64,000 nt of DNA from an uncultured Rhodospirillaceae bacterium (GTDB lineage Bacteria; Pseudomonadota; Alphaproteobacteria; Rhodospirillales; UBA2165), in the NCBI GenBank assembly GCA_913020445.1, contig CAJWAR010000022.1, positions 1-64,000 of the forward strand. The letters are read 5' to 3'. Below are positions 1 to 9,998 of the stretch, piece by piece (the first letter of the stretch is position 1; each line of letters starts with the position of its first letter). The notes beneath the pieces were generated by a model that saw only the letters and a list, made by a program, of their open reading frames with translations, was not told where the DNA came from and ran no database searches. The translations under genes were made by a program, and so were the position numbers.

Positions 1-8
1 ACTTTCAT
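1..8 (-). CDS. Start of a gene running off the left edge
   Basis: Only the start codon and two bases of the second codon region lie in the window. On the minus strand an ATG at 8-6 is preceded by AAGGAGA (22-16) at a spacing of 7, an excellent Shine-Dalgarno arrangement. The product cannot be told. It is oriented like the aldo/keto reductase operon but separated from it by about 290 bases, so it may be a separate unit. Confidence 0.6.
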
Positions 9-297
9 TTTTTCGTCTCCTTGTTCGTTAGACCTCCCGGATAAATGTACCGGTATTGTAGTACTAGGTTAAATTTGTAACGTGAAATACGCTTCGCTGC
101 CATTTGTTTATTGTAATAAACAATAAAGTAGCCAATCTTATTTCACCATTAAGGCACGCCACAAATTAGTCTAAAATATGGCGATTCTGGCGACATTTAT
201 ACCCATCGTTTTGGTTCGCAACATTGACCAATGTCAAATTGTCCGCAGATTGAGCAAGTGCGAATATTAGATAATCTAAGGCGTTACGCTAACATCG
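9..297. other. Intergenic region upstream of the left-edge gene
   Basis: About 290 AT-rich bases between the left-edge minus-strand gene and the 3' end of the aldo/keto reductase gene. It presumably holds the promoter of the left-edge gene. I see no RNA gene or strong intrinsic terminator. A plus-strand frame at 231-422 runs into the aldo/keto reductase gene and has no coding features. Confidence 0.5.
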
Positions 298-1269
<972 letters not shown>

Positions 1270-1292
1270 TATTATAGTTCTCCAATTACCAT

Positions 1293-1634
1293 TTATTTTC
1301 TTGCCGGTACGTCCTGCGGTGCTTCTTCTCGATTGTTCCTGGTATAATCTCTCACAACTTCGGCGACCCGCAGCCGGTAGTCGTCAAACAATTCATTATA
1401 GCCTTTATCCTGAGCGCGCTGGTGTTTGGATTGCTCGCGCCACGCCGCAATCGCCGCTTCATCACGCCAGAATGAGAGCGACAGAATTTTGCCGTCATCG
1501 GTCAGGCTTTGAAATCGCTCGATGGAAATAAAGCCATCCATTTTCTCAAGGTCCTGGCGCAGCGCCGCCGCGATATCGAGATATTCGGCCTTGCCCTCTG
1601 GTTTTGGTTCTACTTCAAATATAACGGCAAACAT
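1293..1634 (-). CDS. ABM-type (antibiotic biosynthesis monooxygenase-like) protein
   Basis: A 113-residue protein of the dimeric alpha/beta-barrel fold. It begins with MFAVIFEVEPKPEGKAEY, and the FWRDEAAIAAWREQ stretch near 55-68 is the usual ABM core helix followed by a His/Gln-rich segment. Members act as cofactor-independent monooxygenases or heme/quinone-handling proteins, but many have no known reaction. It lies 8 bases after the amidohydrolase and 23 bases before the aldo/keto reductase on the same strand, so co-transcription is likely. GGGGA precedes the start. Confidence 0.8.
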   Translation of the reverse strand: MFAVIFEVEPKPEGKAEYLDIAAALRQDLEKMDGFISIERFQSLTDDGKILSLSFWRDEAAIAAWREQSKHQRAQDKGYNELFDDYRLRVAEVVRDYTRNNREEAPQDVPARK

Positions 1635-1642
1635 ATCATCCC

Positions 1643-2539
1643 CTAAAAGCCAAAAAGTTCAATGGCGTTGTCGACAAATATTTTTTGCTGAAGCGCCGCA
1701 TCAGATGTCCAGTCGAGCATGTGATCCAGTAAATCAGCATCATTGGGCATGACGCCATACGTTGCAACATGCGGCCAGTCGGTCCCCCAGATCAAGCGAT
1801 TAGGGTTGGCGTCGATCAGCGCTTGAGCAATCGGTGTCACGTCCAAATATGGCGTTTGGTCCATCGTCGTAATGCGGTAGGTGCCGGTCAGTTTGACCCA
1901 GCAATGACCGTCGCGCACAAGATTAAGAAAATCCTGAAAGCCCGGATGGTCAACACCTGCTGAGGACTTCATATAACCGAGATGCCCGACCGATATATCG
2001 ACCGGCAGTTTGCCGAGAGTTTCACGAATGTCGGGGAATTCATGAACATGGATTAGCAGTTCCAGATGCCAGTCTAAGGGCTTGAGCCGTTCGGCGAATT
2101 GGCAAAACTCGTCGATTGAGGCAAACGGCATGCCGCCTTTGTCGACCATATTGACGCGAATGCCCCGAATGCCTTGAGCGTGAAAGTCTTCGAGTTCCAG
2201 GTCTGTTACTTTAGGCCCAACGGCGACAACGCCACGGATGCGGTCGGGATGCTGGGCGATCGCATTCAGCATGGCTCGATTGTCAGTACCGTAGACGCTC
2301 GGTTGGGTCAGCACTAAGCGCTCAACGCCGAAGGCATCATGCAATTCCAGTAATTTATCGAGATCGGCCTGCCACGGTGTATAGCCACGATGGGGCGAAA
2401 GCGGGTAGGCGCTCTCCGGCCCGAACACATGGGCGTGGGTGTCGATGGTGCCCGCCGGCAATTTGATTTTGGGCTGTTTTAAATTGAGGTCAGGTGCTGG
2501 GCAAATGGGAATCTCAGGTTCGGGCATGTCAAAAACCAT
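1643..2539 (-). CDS. LigI-like amidohydrolase (2-pyrone-4,6-dicarboxylate hydrolase family)
   Basis: Amidohydrolase_2 / cog3618 TIM-barrel hydrolase, 298 residues. The visible active-site signature is His35 and His37 in DTHAHVFGP, His186 in VGHLGY and Asp254 in WGTDWPHV. LigI relatives open lactones such as 2-pyrone-4,6-dicarboxylate in protocatechuate or gallate meta-cleavage. The gene overlaps the upstream paralogue by 11 bases, so the two are translationally close. The start could be MVFDMPEP or, four codons later, MPEPEIP; neither has a strong ribosome site. The true substrate is unknown: the family also hydrolyses sugar lactones. Confidence 0.85.
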   Translation of the reverse strand: MVFDMPEPEIPICPAPDLNLKQPKIKLPAGTIDTHAHVFGPESAYPLSPHRGYTPWQADLDKLLELHDAFGVERLVLTQPSVYGTDNRAMLNAIAQHPDRIRGVVAVGPKVTDLELEDFHAQGIRGIRVNMVDKGGMPFASIDEFCQFAERLKPLDWHLELLIHVHEFPDIRETLGKLPVDISVGHLGYMKSSAGVDHPGFQDFLNLVRDGHCWVKLTGTYRITTMDQTPYLDVTPIAQALIDANPNRLIWGTDWPHVATYGVMPNDADLLDHMLDWTSDAALQQKIFVDNAIELFGF

Positions 2540-3368
2540 AAAGCTCGGCAGGATTGTCGACCAAAATTTTCTGTCGCAAGCTGTCGCTATCGACCCAATC
2601 CAACAACGTATCCATCAATACTGCATCATCCGGTCGCGGGTCGTGTCCTGGATGCGGCCAATTTGACGCCCACAGCATGCGCTCTGGAGCTGTTTTGACG
2701 AATGCTTTGGCCAGATCACCGACGTCATCATAGTTTGGCGGGCCATTTTTGGAGGTTTCGTAAGCTGCCGATAATTTAACCCAAGCGCCGTTTTCAACCA
2801 GGCCCAGCATCATCTGGAAAGTGTCATTCTCAACCGGCACCGGCTCCAGAAATTTGCCAACGTGATCAATCACCAGCGGGCAGGGCAGGCTCTTAACCAC
2901 ATCGATGTGGTCAGGTAATTCCCGGCCATCCAATTGCAGTTGGACATGCCAGCCAAAGTTTTGCGCCCGCGCGGCCATTTCCGGCAAAATTTCCCAAGGC
3001 ACCGCGCCGCCTGGCAGCATATGAAAGCGAACGCCACAAATGCCTTTGCGGGTGAGGTCTTCCAGCTCGCTATCGGCCACCGAGGTATCAACGGCGACAA
3101 CGCCGCGTGCGGCGTCGCCAATTTTTGCCATTGCTTCGAGGGTACAGGAATTATCAGTGCCATAGGATGTCGGCTGGACAACAATAACGCGTTGCAGGCC
3201 AAGCCGCTGCTGAACTTTTTGATAATCTTCGAGCTTGCCATCCGGCGGCGCCAACAGGGCGGTCGGCGCCATTGCATATTCCGGCTCGTAAATATGCATA
3301 TGGGTGTCTGTCGCCCCGGCGGGTACAGTTAGCCTCGGGCCCGGTTCTCCTTCATATTCATAGGTCAT
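2529..3368 (-). CDS. LigI-like amidohydrolase with Asn in place of the catalytic Asp
   Basis: Second cog3618 amidohydrolase, 279 residues, a diverged paralogue of the next gene (shared order DTHxHxxxP, QPTSYGTDN, GVVAVD, RGIRVNM/KGICGVRF, WPHP). His23 and His25 (DTHMHIYEP) and His169 (DHVG) are kept, but the end of strand 8 reads WASNWPHP, giving Asn236 where the paralogue has Asp254. In LigI this Asp is the general base, so activity may be altered, although some family members naturally carry Asn. The start codon abuts the stop of the BON gene with no gap. Confidence 0.82.
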   Translation of the reverse strand: MTYEYEGEPGPRLTVPAGATDTHMHIYEPEYAMAPTALLAPPDGKLEDYQKVQQRLGLQRVIVVQPTSYGTDNSCTLEAMAKIGDAARGVVAVDTSVADSELEDLTRKGICGVRFHMLPGGAVPWEILPEMAARAQNFGWHVQLQLDGRELPDHIDVVKSLPCPLVIDHVGKFLEPVPVENDTFQMMLGLVENGAWVKLSAAYETSKNGPPNYDDVGDLAKAFVKTAPERMLWASNWPHPGHDPRPDDAVLMDTLLDWVDSDSLRQKILVDNPAELYGF

Positions 3369-3986
3369 TTATTTCGGTTTTACCTTGGCAAGGTTTTTTA
3401 CCGAGAGAACATTCTTGATGCCACGCACGACCTTCGTCGCTTTTTCTTTTTCAGCCTGCGATAAGGCACGGCCAAACAGGAATACCCGGCCACCAACGGA
3501 GCGCCATCTGAAGTTTGTTACATTGACCGCTTTGGCATCAAGCAATAGAGCGTTGGTCTTGCTTTCAATGACGGTATCATCGACAAAGTTTTCGACGGCT
3601 CCCTTTTCTTTATCGATCGGTTTGATGACCAGTATTTCATTGTAGACTTTTTTTACGTTTTCGACTTCGCGGGTTAGTTTTTCAGCCTGCCTTTTTTGAT
3701 CTTTTGTTTTAACCGCTCCGGTAAGCATGACATCCTGTTCATAAACATCGGCACTTAGAGAGATGACATCCGTGCCCATTTTATCAATGACTTTGGCTGT
3801 AATCTCGGTCTTGATGCCGAGGTCCGTGGCGATGTCACCGGAGCTGCGATCTTCGGCAACAGCTTCAACGGCGCCTTTGATTATCGAAAGCGGATTTAGA
3901 TCAATCGCTTGGACAGTTTTAATGCCGCCAAGTACCAAAAAAACCGTTAAAAATCCTCTGAATAGAATAGAATTTACGAATAGCAT
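3369..3986 (-). CDS. Periplasmic protein with two BON domains
   Basis: 205 residues. An N-terminal signal peptide (hydrophobic core near 8-25, likely cleavage after VQA) indicates export. Two BON-like modules follow, near 62-122 (VMLTGAVKTKDQKRQAEKL) and 139-198 (VFLFGRALSQAEKEKA); BON domains bind phospholipid or peptidoglycan surfaces in envelope-stress proteins such as OsmY. An AAGGA site lies upstream. The last codon abuts the next gene, so they may share a transcript although the functions look unrelated. Confidence 0.85.
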   Translation of the reverse strand: MLFVNSILFRGFLTVFLVLGGIKTVQAIDLNPLSIIKGAVEAVAEDRSSGDIATDLGIKTEITAKVIDKMGTDVISLSADVYEQDVMLTGAVKTKDQKRQAEKLTREVENVKKVYNEILVIKPIDKEKGAVENFVDDTVIESKTNALLLDAKAVNVTNFRWRSVGGRVFLFGRALSQAEKEKATKVVRGIKNVLSVKNLAKVKPK

Positions 3987-4095
3987 CCTAGGGTAATCCT
4001 TTTTCGTGTTTAATTTAGATCGACACCATTATTTCATATTCTGGCATGAGTCAGCCAGCAATTTAGGGAAAAGTCGAGGTAAGATGATGCCGCAG

Positions 4096-6036
4096 TTAAA
4101 TGATACGCGAAGCAGGTATTTCAATACGTACAGTCGTGCCTTGGCCAATTGTGCTTTCGATATTTAATTTGCCGCCATGGGCTTCAACCAGCCCTTTGGT
4201 CAGAGGCAGGCCCAGTCCCGTACCATCTGTTGGGTTGTTATTATCGCTTCGAACTTGACCAAATTTTTGCAAAGCTGTGTCTAGCCCATCTTGATCCATG
4301 CCGATGCCCGTGTCTTTAATGATCAAAGTTAAATCACCCTCGTTCGTGATGTCGGAATTAATGGAAACCGTGCCACCGTTTTCGGTAAACTTGACGGCAT
4401 TCGACAGCAAGTTAACGACGATTTGTTTGAACCTCCGTTCATCCGCACAGATTATGGGAGCGGTATCGCCAATATTATCTTCAAGAATGATACCAGCATG
4501 TTTGGCGCGGTCTTTAACCATGCGAACTGCTGATTCAACAGTTTCCCGCAACTGAACGTTCGACTCTTTGAGTTCAAATTTCTCTGCTTCAATTGCTGAG
4601 ACATCCAAAATATCATTGATCAAATCAAGCAAATGCTGACCCGATTCATGAATATTCAGAACATATTCAGTTTGCTGTTGATTGGCCATTTCACCGAATA
4701 TTTTCTCATTTAAAACCTCGGAGAAACCGATAATTGCATTTAGCGGGGTGCGCAATTCATGGCTCATATTCGCTAAAAATTCCGATTTGGAGCGGTTTGC
4801 CGTTTCAGCTTGGATACGGGCTTGTTCAAGATCACTCTCACGTTGACGGGAAACAGTTACATCTTCGCTCAAAACAAAATACCCCGTGACCTTTCCGCTA
4901 ACATCACGATCCGGGATATAAGTGCTTTTACGGACATGAGTTTTACCCAATATTTCTATGGAAATATCGAAATCCACGCCTGGTACATTGCCTTCAAAAA
5001 CCTTATCAACATAAGGTTTAACATCTTGCCAAACATCATCACCCCAAAGCTCTTGAACTAATAATCCCGTTATTTCACTTCTTGGCCGATTAAAATCTTT
5101 TTCGTACTGGGCGTTTACAAAGCGATAGCGTAAACCCGCGTCAACGTAAGAAATTTGTGCTGGGATATTATCCGTAATGAGGCGCAGCATTTGCTCGCGT
5201 TCACGCAGCGTATCCTCAATAAATTTTCTTTCAGTTATTTGGTTTTGGAGTTCTCGGGTACGCTCTTCAACTCTAAGCTCCAATTCGTCATGAGCTAGTT
5301 TTAACTCCCCTTCCGCTTGCGCTCGCTTTACCTGATTGACCGCAATCGCCTCAACAAAACTGTTAATTGAGTTTGAAACCTCGCCGATTTCATCGATTTC
5401 GTGGCCGGCGGGAACCGGTATTGCCCTGCCTGATAAATTTTCGGGATCAGTATCGCGGACGAAATCCGCCAGTTGCAGGAGAGCTCGCGTCACAAAAATA
5501 TAAAAAATAATGACTAGAATTCCACCGAGGATCAAATTTCTAACAATGCCCGACGCCAGTACAAAAGTTGCGCGTTCATAAAAAGCTTCAAGCGCCTTAT
5601 CAAAATCGACTTTGACTTCAAGTACGCCAATCGCCTTTTTGTTATTGCTTGGTGACAATAAAATTTGACGATCAACGGCCGGTCGGGTGGAGAAATTTTC
5701 AGTCAGCCACATCGTTGAGCTTTTGCTCGCCGATCTGGTTTGTTCGGCAAGGATATCACCGCGTTCATCTTCAATCCGGACGGCAGTTATAAATTCGTGG
5801 ACAAATAGTCCTTTAACAATTTCCGTTGCCTGGATTTCATCCAGCCGAAGGGCGGCATTTATGGCATTAATTTTCGCTGCATCAAGAATTCTGAAAATTC
5901 GATCATTCGTGTGTTCGATCTCTTCATTTAAATCAGAGGCAACTTGAGCAAGGCCAAAGACAATACCCAACACAAATGTTGCGCCGACGCAGATGATCGC
6001 CAGTTTATATGATATTCTTTCCTTAAAGTGTGACAC
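4096..6036 (-). CDS. Membrane sensor histidine kinase (HAMP-PAS-HisKA-HATPase)
   Basis: 646-residue two-component sensor. TM1 is near 12-33, a periplasmic sensor near 34-155, TM2 near 160-188, then a HAMP-like segment, a coiled coil near 235-275 and a PAS domain near 280-395. The phospho-acceptor is His426 in FLANMSHELRTPLNA. The ATPase has the N box (FKQIVVNLLSNAVKF, 536-550), G1 (DTGIGM, 575-580) and G2 (GTGLGLPL, 605-612). Translation starts at a GTG with only a weak ribosome site. It is divergent from the FixJ-like regulator across a 340-base AT-rich gap and may be its partner, which is inference from position alone. Confidence 0.93.
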   Translation of the reverse strand: MSHFKERISYKLAIICVGATFVLGIVFGLAQVASDLNEEIEHTNDRIFRILDAAKINAINAALRLDEIQATEIVKGLFVHEFITAVRIEDERGDILAEQTRSASKSSTMWLTENFSTRPAVDRQILLSPSNNKKAIGVLEVKVDFDKALEAFYERATFVLASGIVRNLILGGILVIIFYIFVTRALLQLADFVRDTDPENLSGRAIPVPAGHEIDEIGEVSNSINSFVEAIAVNQVKRAQAEGELKLAHDELELRVEERTRELQNQITERKFIEDTLREREQMLRLITDNIPAQISYVDAGLRYRFVNAQYEKDFNRPRSEITGLLVQELWGDDVWQDVKPYVDKVFEGNVPGVDFDISIEILGKTHVRKSTYIPDRDVSGKVTGYFVLSEDVTVSRQRESDLEQARIQAETANRSKSEFLANMSHELRTPLNAIIGFSEVLNEKIFGEMANQQQTEYVLNIHESGQHLLDLINDILDVSAIEAEKFELKESNVQLRETVESAVRMVKDRAKHAGIILEDNIGDTAPIICADERRFKQIVVNLLSNAVKFTENGGTVSINSDITNEGDLTLIIKDTGIGMDQDGLDTALQKFGQVRSDNNNPTDGTGLGLPLTKGLVEAHGGKLNIESTIGQGTTVRIEIPASRII

Positions 6037-6376
6037 AGATGATTCTTTCAGCCAAGCTGGTCAACGTTATTCATTTATCAGATCACATCTCATTTCATAA
6101 CATATAAGTATATATGCACCTGATTACTATTAAAGTTTCAACTAAATTTTCGCGTTAGCTTATATTAATATGGCTTTCTTTAAAGGCGCACACTGTAATA
6201 AATGGAATTATTCTAATAAATGATGTGTACATTATATATTTGAAGGTCACTTAGTTACTAAAACAACGTTGATCTGCTGGCAAATATTGTCTGCTACGAT
6301 GGAAATTTATGATCTGCGCTTGCGAAAAACCTTGGAGTATTATCTATTCACAACCAAGATTATGGAGAAGTTGAGA
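6037..6376. other. Divergent intergenic region, kinase/regulator
   Basis: About 340 strongly AT-rich bases between the sensor kinase and the response regulator, reading outwards in both directions. It must hold promoters for both. An upstream extension of the regulator frame (from 6269) is open but looks non-coding. I see no stable hairpin, terminator or tRNA-like structure. Confidence 0.5.
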
Positions 6377-7039
6377 ATGACCGCTTCCAAAACGCCTTCC
6401 CGGTCGGTTTCCGAGGCTGAAACAGTAGCCAAAGTATGTGTCGTCGATGATGATGCAGCAGTGAGGGATTCGTTGGAATGGTTGATTGAATCGGTCAACT
6501 TGCCCGTTAAGACCTTTTCCAACGGTATGGAATTCCTCGACAGCAACGCGCCCTTTGAACCCGGGTGCGTTATCCTTGATATTCGTATGCCTGGATTAAG
6601 CGGCATTGATGTGTTTGAAGATTTGCAAGAGCGGGCGGCGACAATTCCTGTTATTTTTCTTACCGGGCATGGCGACGTTCATTTGGCGGTACGGGCGATG
6701 AAAGCCGGTGCTTTCGATTTTATCGAAAAACCATTCAACGACCAATTGCTATTAGATCTCGTGCAAAAAGCTATTCAACGCGATGAAGAGACAGCGGCAC
6801 TCCATGGCGAGCTTGGCGAAATCAAAATTCGGGTTGAGAATTTAACCAAGCGCGAGCGTCAGGTGCTTGATGGCGTTGTCGCTGGTGGTTCGAACAGATC
6901 AATCGCTGAAGAACTTAACTTGAGTGAAAAAACGATTGAGTTTCATCGCTCGAAAATGATGGAAAAAATGGCGGCTGACTCGCTGGCTCAACTCATTCAA
7001 ATGGTCACCACCTTAGATAAATCTGGCGGCTTAAATTGA
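6377..7039 (+). CDS. FixJ/TodT-type response regulator
   Basis: About 220 residues from the chosen ATG. Receiver domain: acidic pair in CVVDDDAAVRD, phospho-acceptor Asp68 in VILDIRMPG, then FLTGHGD and EKPF. The C-terminal LuxR-type HTH has LTKRERQVLDGV, SIAEELNLSEKTIEFHRS and KM. This is the order of FixJ, which activates transcription when phosphorylated. I chose 6377 because GGAGAAG (6364-6370) sits 6 bases upstream; the open frame extends to 6269 without coding character. Its targets are not evident. Confidence 0.92.
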   Translation: MTASKTPSRSVSEAETVAKVCVVDDDAAVRDSLEWLIESVNLPVKTFSNGMEFLDSNAPFEPGCVILDIRMPGLSGIDVFEDLQERAATIPVIFLTGHGDVHLAVRAMKAGAFDFIEKPFNDQLLLDLVQKAIQRDEETAALHGELGEIKIRVENLTKRERQVLDGVVAGGSNRSIAEELNLSEKTIEFHRSKMMEKMAADSLAQLIQMVTTLDKSGGLN

Positions 7040-7075
7040 TATTATTTGCGCCGTTTCAGCAAATTTGAATAAAAT

Positions 7076-8665
7076 CTACCACATGCCGATGCTAACGGGT
7101 TTGTTGGGATCAGTATTCAACGATCGGCGCGCTCTCATTTCCATTGCCTTATCATCGTAGGTTTTGCGGAATTTTCGTTTGCGTAGAGATTCAAACATGT
7201 GTTCGCGCAATTGGCCGCGGATTTCTTCATAGGCTGGGTCTTCGCCAAGATCTACCAATTCTTGGGGATCATTTTTGAGATCGAATAACTCCGGACGGAA
7301 AGCTTCGTGATGGATGTATTTCCAGTCTTCGGTTCTGACCATCGTACCGCGCGCTTCGCTCGGCGAAATACCAAATTCCCAATTGGCGAAACGGGCCGCA
7401 TATTCAGATTCGCTAATAACATAGCTCCGCCAGTCCTCAGGCTTTTCACCATTCAGCAAAGGCTTTAACGAGCGGCCTTCGATAATATGATCAGGAACTT
7501 CACCGCCGGCGGCTTCGATAAATGTTGGGACCAGGTCAATGGCTTCCATAAATCGCTCATCGATGGTGCCGCGGGTCGCATCAGAGGCTTCATCAGGATC
7601 GTAAACGATCATCGGTATACGGACACTTTCTTCATGGAACAGTTCTTTTTCCGCCATATAGTGATCACCGAGATAGTCGCCGTGATCTGAGGTGAAGACG
7701 ATCATGGTGTCGTCCATGCGGCCGTTTTCTTCGAGGAAGGCGAACAACCGGCCCATGTGATCATCAATTTGTTTAATCAATCCCATATAAGCGGGGATGA
7801 CATTATTGCGGACTTCATCGCGGGAAAAAGTCTGGCTGTCTGGCCGGTCCATAAAAAATCTGTAAACCGGATGTCCGTTCTCTAGTTCTTTCGGGTGTCG
7901 ATTGACCGGGATCATGTCGTTGTGGCCGTACATATTGTGATAAGGCGCCGGCGCAACATAAGGCCAATGCGGCTTGATATAGCTGAGATGGAGGCACCAG
8001 GGCTGATCACCGGTTTCGGTGATGAATTCCATCGCCCGATTGGTCATATAGGCAGTTTCGGAATGCTCTTCTTTGACCCTGGCCGGCAAATGATTGTTGC
8101 GAATGTGCCAGCCCGACAGGATTTCACCATTCGGCCCCTCATGCGAATTGGCGTAATCATGCCACGGGTTTTTACCTTCGTAGCCTTGTTCATTAAGGTA
8201 GCGATTATAAGCTAAATTTTCAGGTGCAAAGTCGGCATTGCCCCATAGACCATCATCCCGCTCATAAGGTTCAAAACCACACTCACTGGCGAAAACGCCA
8301 AATGGTTCATGCGGATCAACACCCAATCTTGCCATGCCGGCAACGTCTGCATTCATATGGGTCTTGCCAACCAAGGCGACACGATGTCCAAGCGGGCGAA
8401 GAAAATCGCCTATGGTTTGCTCACCTAGATTGAGCGGCACACCGTTCCAGGTTGCGCCATGAGTGAAGTTATAGCGCCCGGTGTAAAAGCTCATCCTTGA
8501 GCCACCGCAAATCGGCGCTTGGCAATAGGCTTTTGAGAACAGCACACCGCGGGCGGCGAGCGCATCGATGTTTGGTGTCTCGAGTCTAGGATGGCCCGTG
8601 CAGGACAAATAGTCCGCCCGCAATTGGTCGCACATGATGAATAGAATGTTTTTAACTTTGGCCAT
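7076..8665 (-). CDS. Sulfatase / phosphonate monoester hydrolase-like enzyme
   Basis: 529-residue alkaline-phosphatase-fold enzyme. It shows N-terminal metal-binding IMCDQLRADYL (Asp13), the nucleophile region APICGGSRMSF (Cys53), GKTHM near 101-105, HLSYIKPHWPY and the second metal site FTSDHGDYLGDH. Such enzymes hydrolyse sulfate or phosphonate esters after Cys is oxidised to formylglycine. The signature here is C-G-G-S-R, not the usual C-x-P-x-R: Pro is replaced by Gly. No signal peptide, so it is probably cytoplasmic. It ends tail-to-tail 36 bases from the regulator. Layout around GATWNGVPLN resembles the PMH/BetC branch; the substrate is unknown. Confidence 0.88.
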   Translation of the reverse strand: MAKVKNILFIMCDQLRADYLSCTGHPRLETPNIDALAARGVLFSKAYCQAPICGGSRMSFYTGRYNFTHGATWNGVPLNLGEQTIGDFLRPLGHRVALVGKTHMNADVAGMARLGVDPHEPFGVFASECGFEPYERDDGLWGNADFAPENLAYNRYLNEQGYEGKNPWHDYANSHEGPNGEILSGWHIRNNHLPARVKEEHSETAYMTNRAMEFITETGDQPWCLHLSYIKPHWPYVAPAPYHNMYGHNDMIPVNRHPKELENGHPVYRFFMDRPDSQTFSRDEVRNNVIPAYMGLIKQIDDHMGRLFAFLEENGRMDDTMIVFTSDHGDYLGDHYMAEKELFHEESVRIPMIVYDPDEASDATRGTIDERFMEAIDLVPTFIEAAGGEVPDHIIEGRSLKPLLNGEKPEDWRSYVISESEYAARFANWEFGISPSEARGTMVRTEDWKYIHHEAFRPELFDLKNDPQELVDLGEDPAYEEIRGQLREHMFESLRKRKFRKTYDDKAMEMRARRSLNTDPNKPVSIGMW

Positions 8666-8765
8666 TACAATAAATATCCTGAAATTTTTTTAATCGAGAC
8701 GCATTTCGCCCATTCAAATATTAGTGATGGACATCTAAGTAAAGACAGAAATTAGAAACTGGTGA

Positions 8766-9818
8766 TTAGGCGTTTCCGCGACGCTCCCGCCATAGGCCCA
8801 ATTTAGTCTGCACGACTTTGTCGGAAAAGCTGAATAATATCGCCTCATCATCCGCCTCAATGCGGTGAGGATACCAGCACGGTACGACAAATATATCTTG
8901 ATTTTGCCATTCCATCGTTTTGGCGTCATCACCTTCGCCGACAATAGTCCGCCCCGATCCTTCGATCACCGAATAAACGACGTTTTCAGTGGTTTGATAT
9001 TTTTCGGTTTTAAATCTTTTCGGCAACAATTGCAGGAAGGTCGACAGCGTCGCCATTGCCGGGCCGCCTGAGGTCGGGTCAATATATTCGAGTTTCAGCC
9101 CGTGATAGGGATCCCATTCGGATGATTTGCGAAGATTTTCGAGGGTTTCCCTCGATTTGGCGTAGGGGTAGCTGAAAATTGGCGAATTCAGATTTTCCAG
9201 GACCTCGCCAACCGGACGCATGTTGCTGCCGTAGCGGGCTAGACTGTCACCAGGTGGCGGGCCGGCCGGAAACTGCTCTTCCGCATAACGCTCAAGGAAT
9301 ACGGCGCCAATATTTCTGACGAGTGGCAAATCCAGCCCGTCCATCCAGACGACTGGTTCGCTGCCTTCGTTGCCGTGGTCGTGCCAAGTCCAGGACGGCG
9401 TGATGATAAAATCTCCAGGTTCCATAAAGGTCTTTTCACCGTTGACCGACGTGTAGCCACCCGAACCTTCAATAATAAATCGCAGAGCAGCGGGCGAATG
9501 GCGGTGCGCCGGGGCAACTTCGCCCGGCATAATTAGCTGCAGGCCGGCGAATAAGGATTCCGTAATAGAGCAATTTCCTTCCAGGGCCGGGTTTTCAAGC
9601 ATTAGGACCCGTCTTTCAGCTTCTGCCGTGGAGATTAAATTGGCCGAATGCAAAAGATCTTCGCGCAGTTCAGAATAATCCCAAAGATTGGCGACTGAAG
9701 TTATTACCGGCTCAGGGGTCACCAGATATTCTAAATTTTCCCACAGCGGCGCACAGCCGTGTCGACGGATTTTTTCATAGTATTCGCGACGATCTGCCGA
9801 GATTCCTGCAGTATCCAT
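8766..9818 (-). CDS. Bicupin dioxygenase, gentisate 1,2-dioxygenase-like
   Basis: 350 residues with two cupin modules. The N-terminal one shows the iron-binding His motif PAHRHSPAALRFIIEG, GDFIITPSWTWHDHGN and WMDGLDLP; the C-terminal one shows YSVIEGSGRTIV and DIFVVPCWYPHRIEAD. This is the arrangement of gentisate, salicylate and 1-hydroxy-2-naphthoate dioxygenases, Fe(II) enzymes that cleave the ring between carboxyl- and hydroxyl-bearing carbons. It is divergent from an MFS transporter 180 bases away, a common uptake/cleavage layout. Gentisate is the first guess; no maleylpyruvate isomerase or hydrolase adjoins it. Confidence 0.85.
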   Translation of the reverse strand: MDTAGISADRREYYEKIRRHGCAPLWENLEYLVTPEPVITSVANLWDYSELREDLLHSANLISTAEAERRVLMLENPALEGNCSITESLFAGLQLIMPGEVAPAHRHSPAALRFIIEGSGGYTSVNGEKTFMEPGDFIITPSWTWHDHGNEGSEPVVWMDGLDLPLVRNIGAVFLERYAEEQFPAGPPPGDSLARYGSNMRPVGEVLENLNSPIFSYPYAKSRETLENLRKSSEWDPYHGLKLEYIDPTSGGPAMATLSTFLQLLPKRFKTEKYQTTENVVYSVIEGSGRTIVGEGDDAKTMEWQNQDIFVVPCWYPHRIEADDEAILFSFSDKVVQTKLGLWRERRGNA

Positions 9819-9998
9819 TGAACTGGCCTTCCATATTCCCTTGGTATTTTATTGTTTGGTTATCTAACTAAAATCTATATCAGATCGAAGTGATATTAAA
9901 GCGCCGTCTTTGATAGGCTTGATCTCACTCAGTTTGTTCAGCCTACGGACTAAAATTCGGAGGTTGCAATCCGCCAGATTGACGCGACAATATTCACC

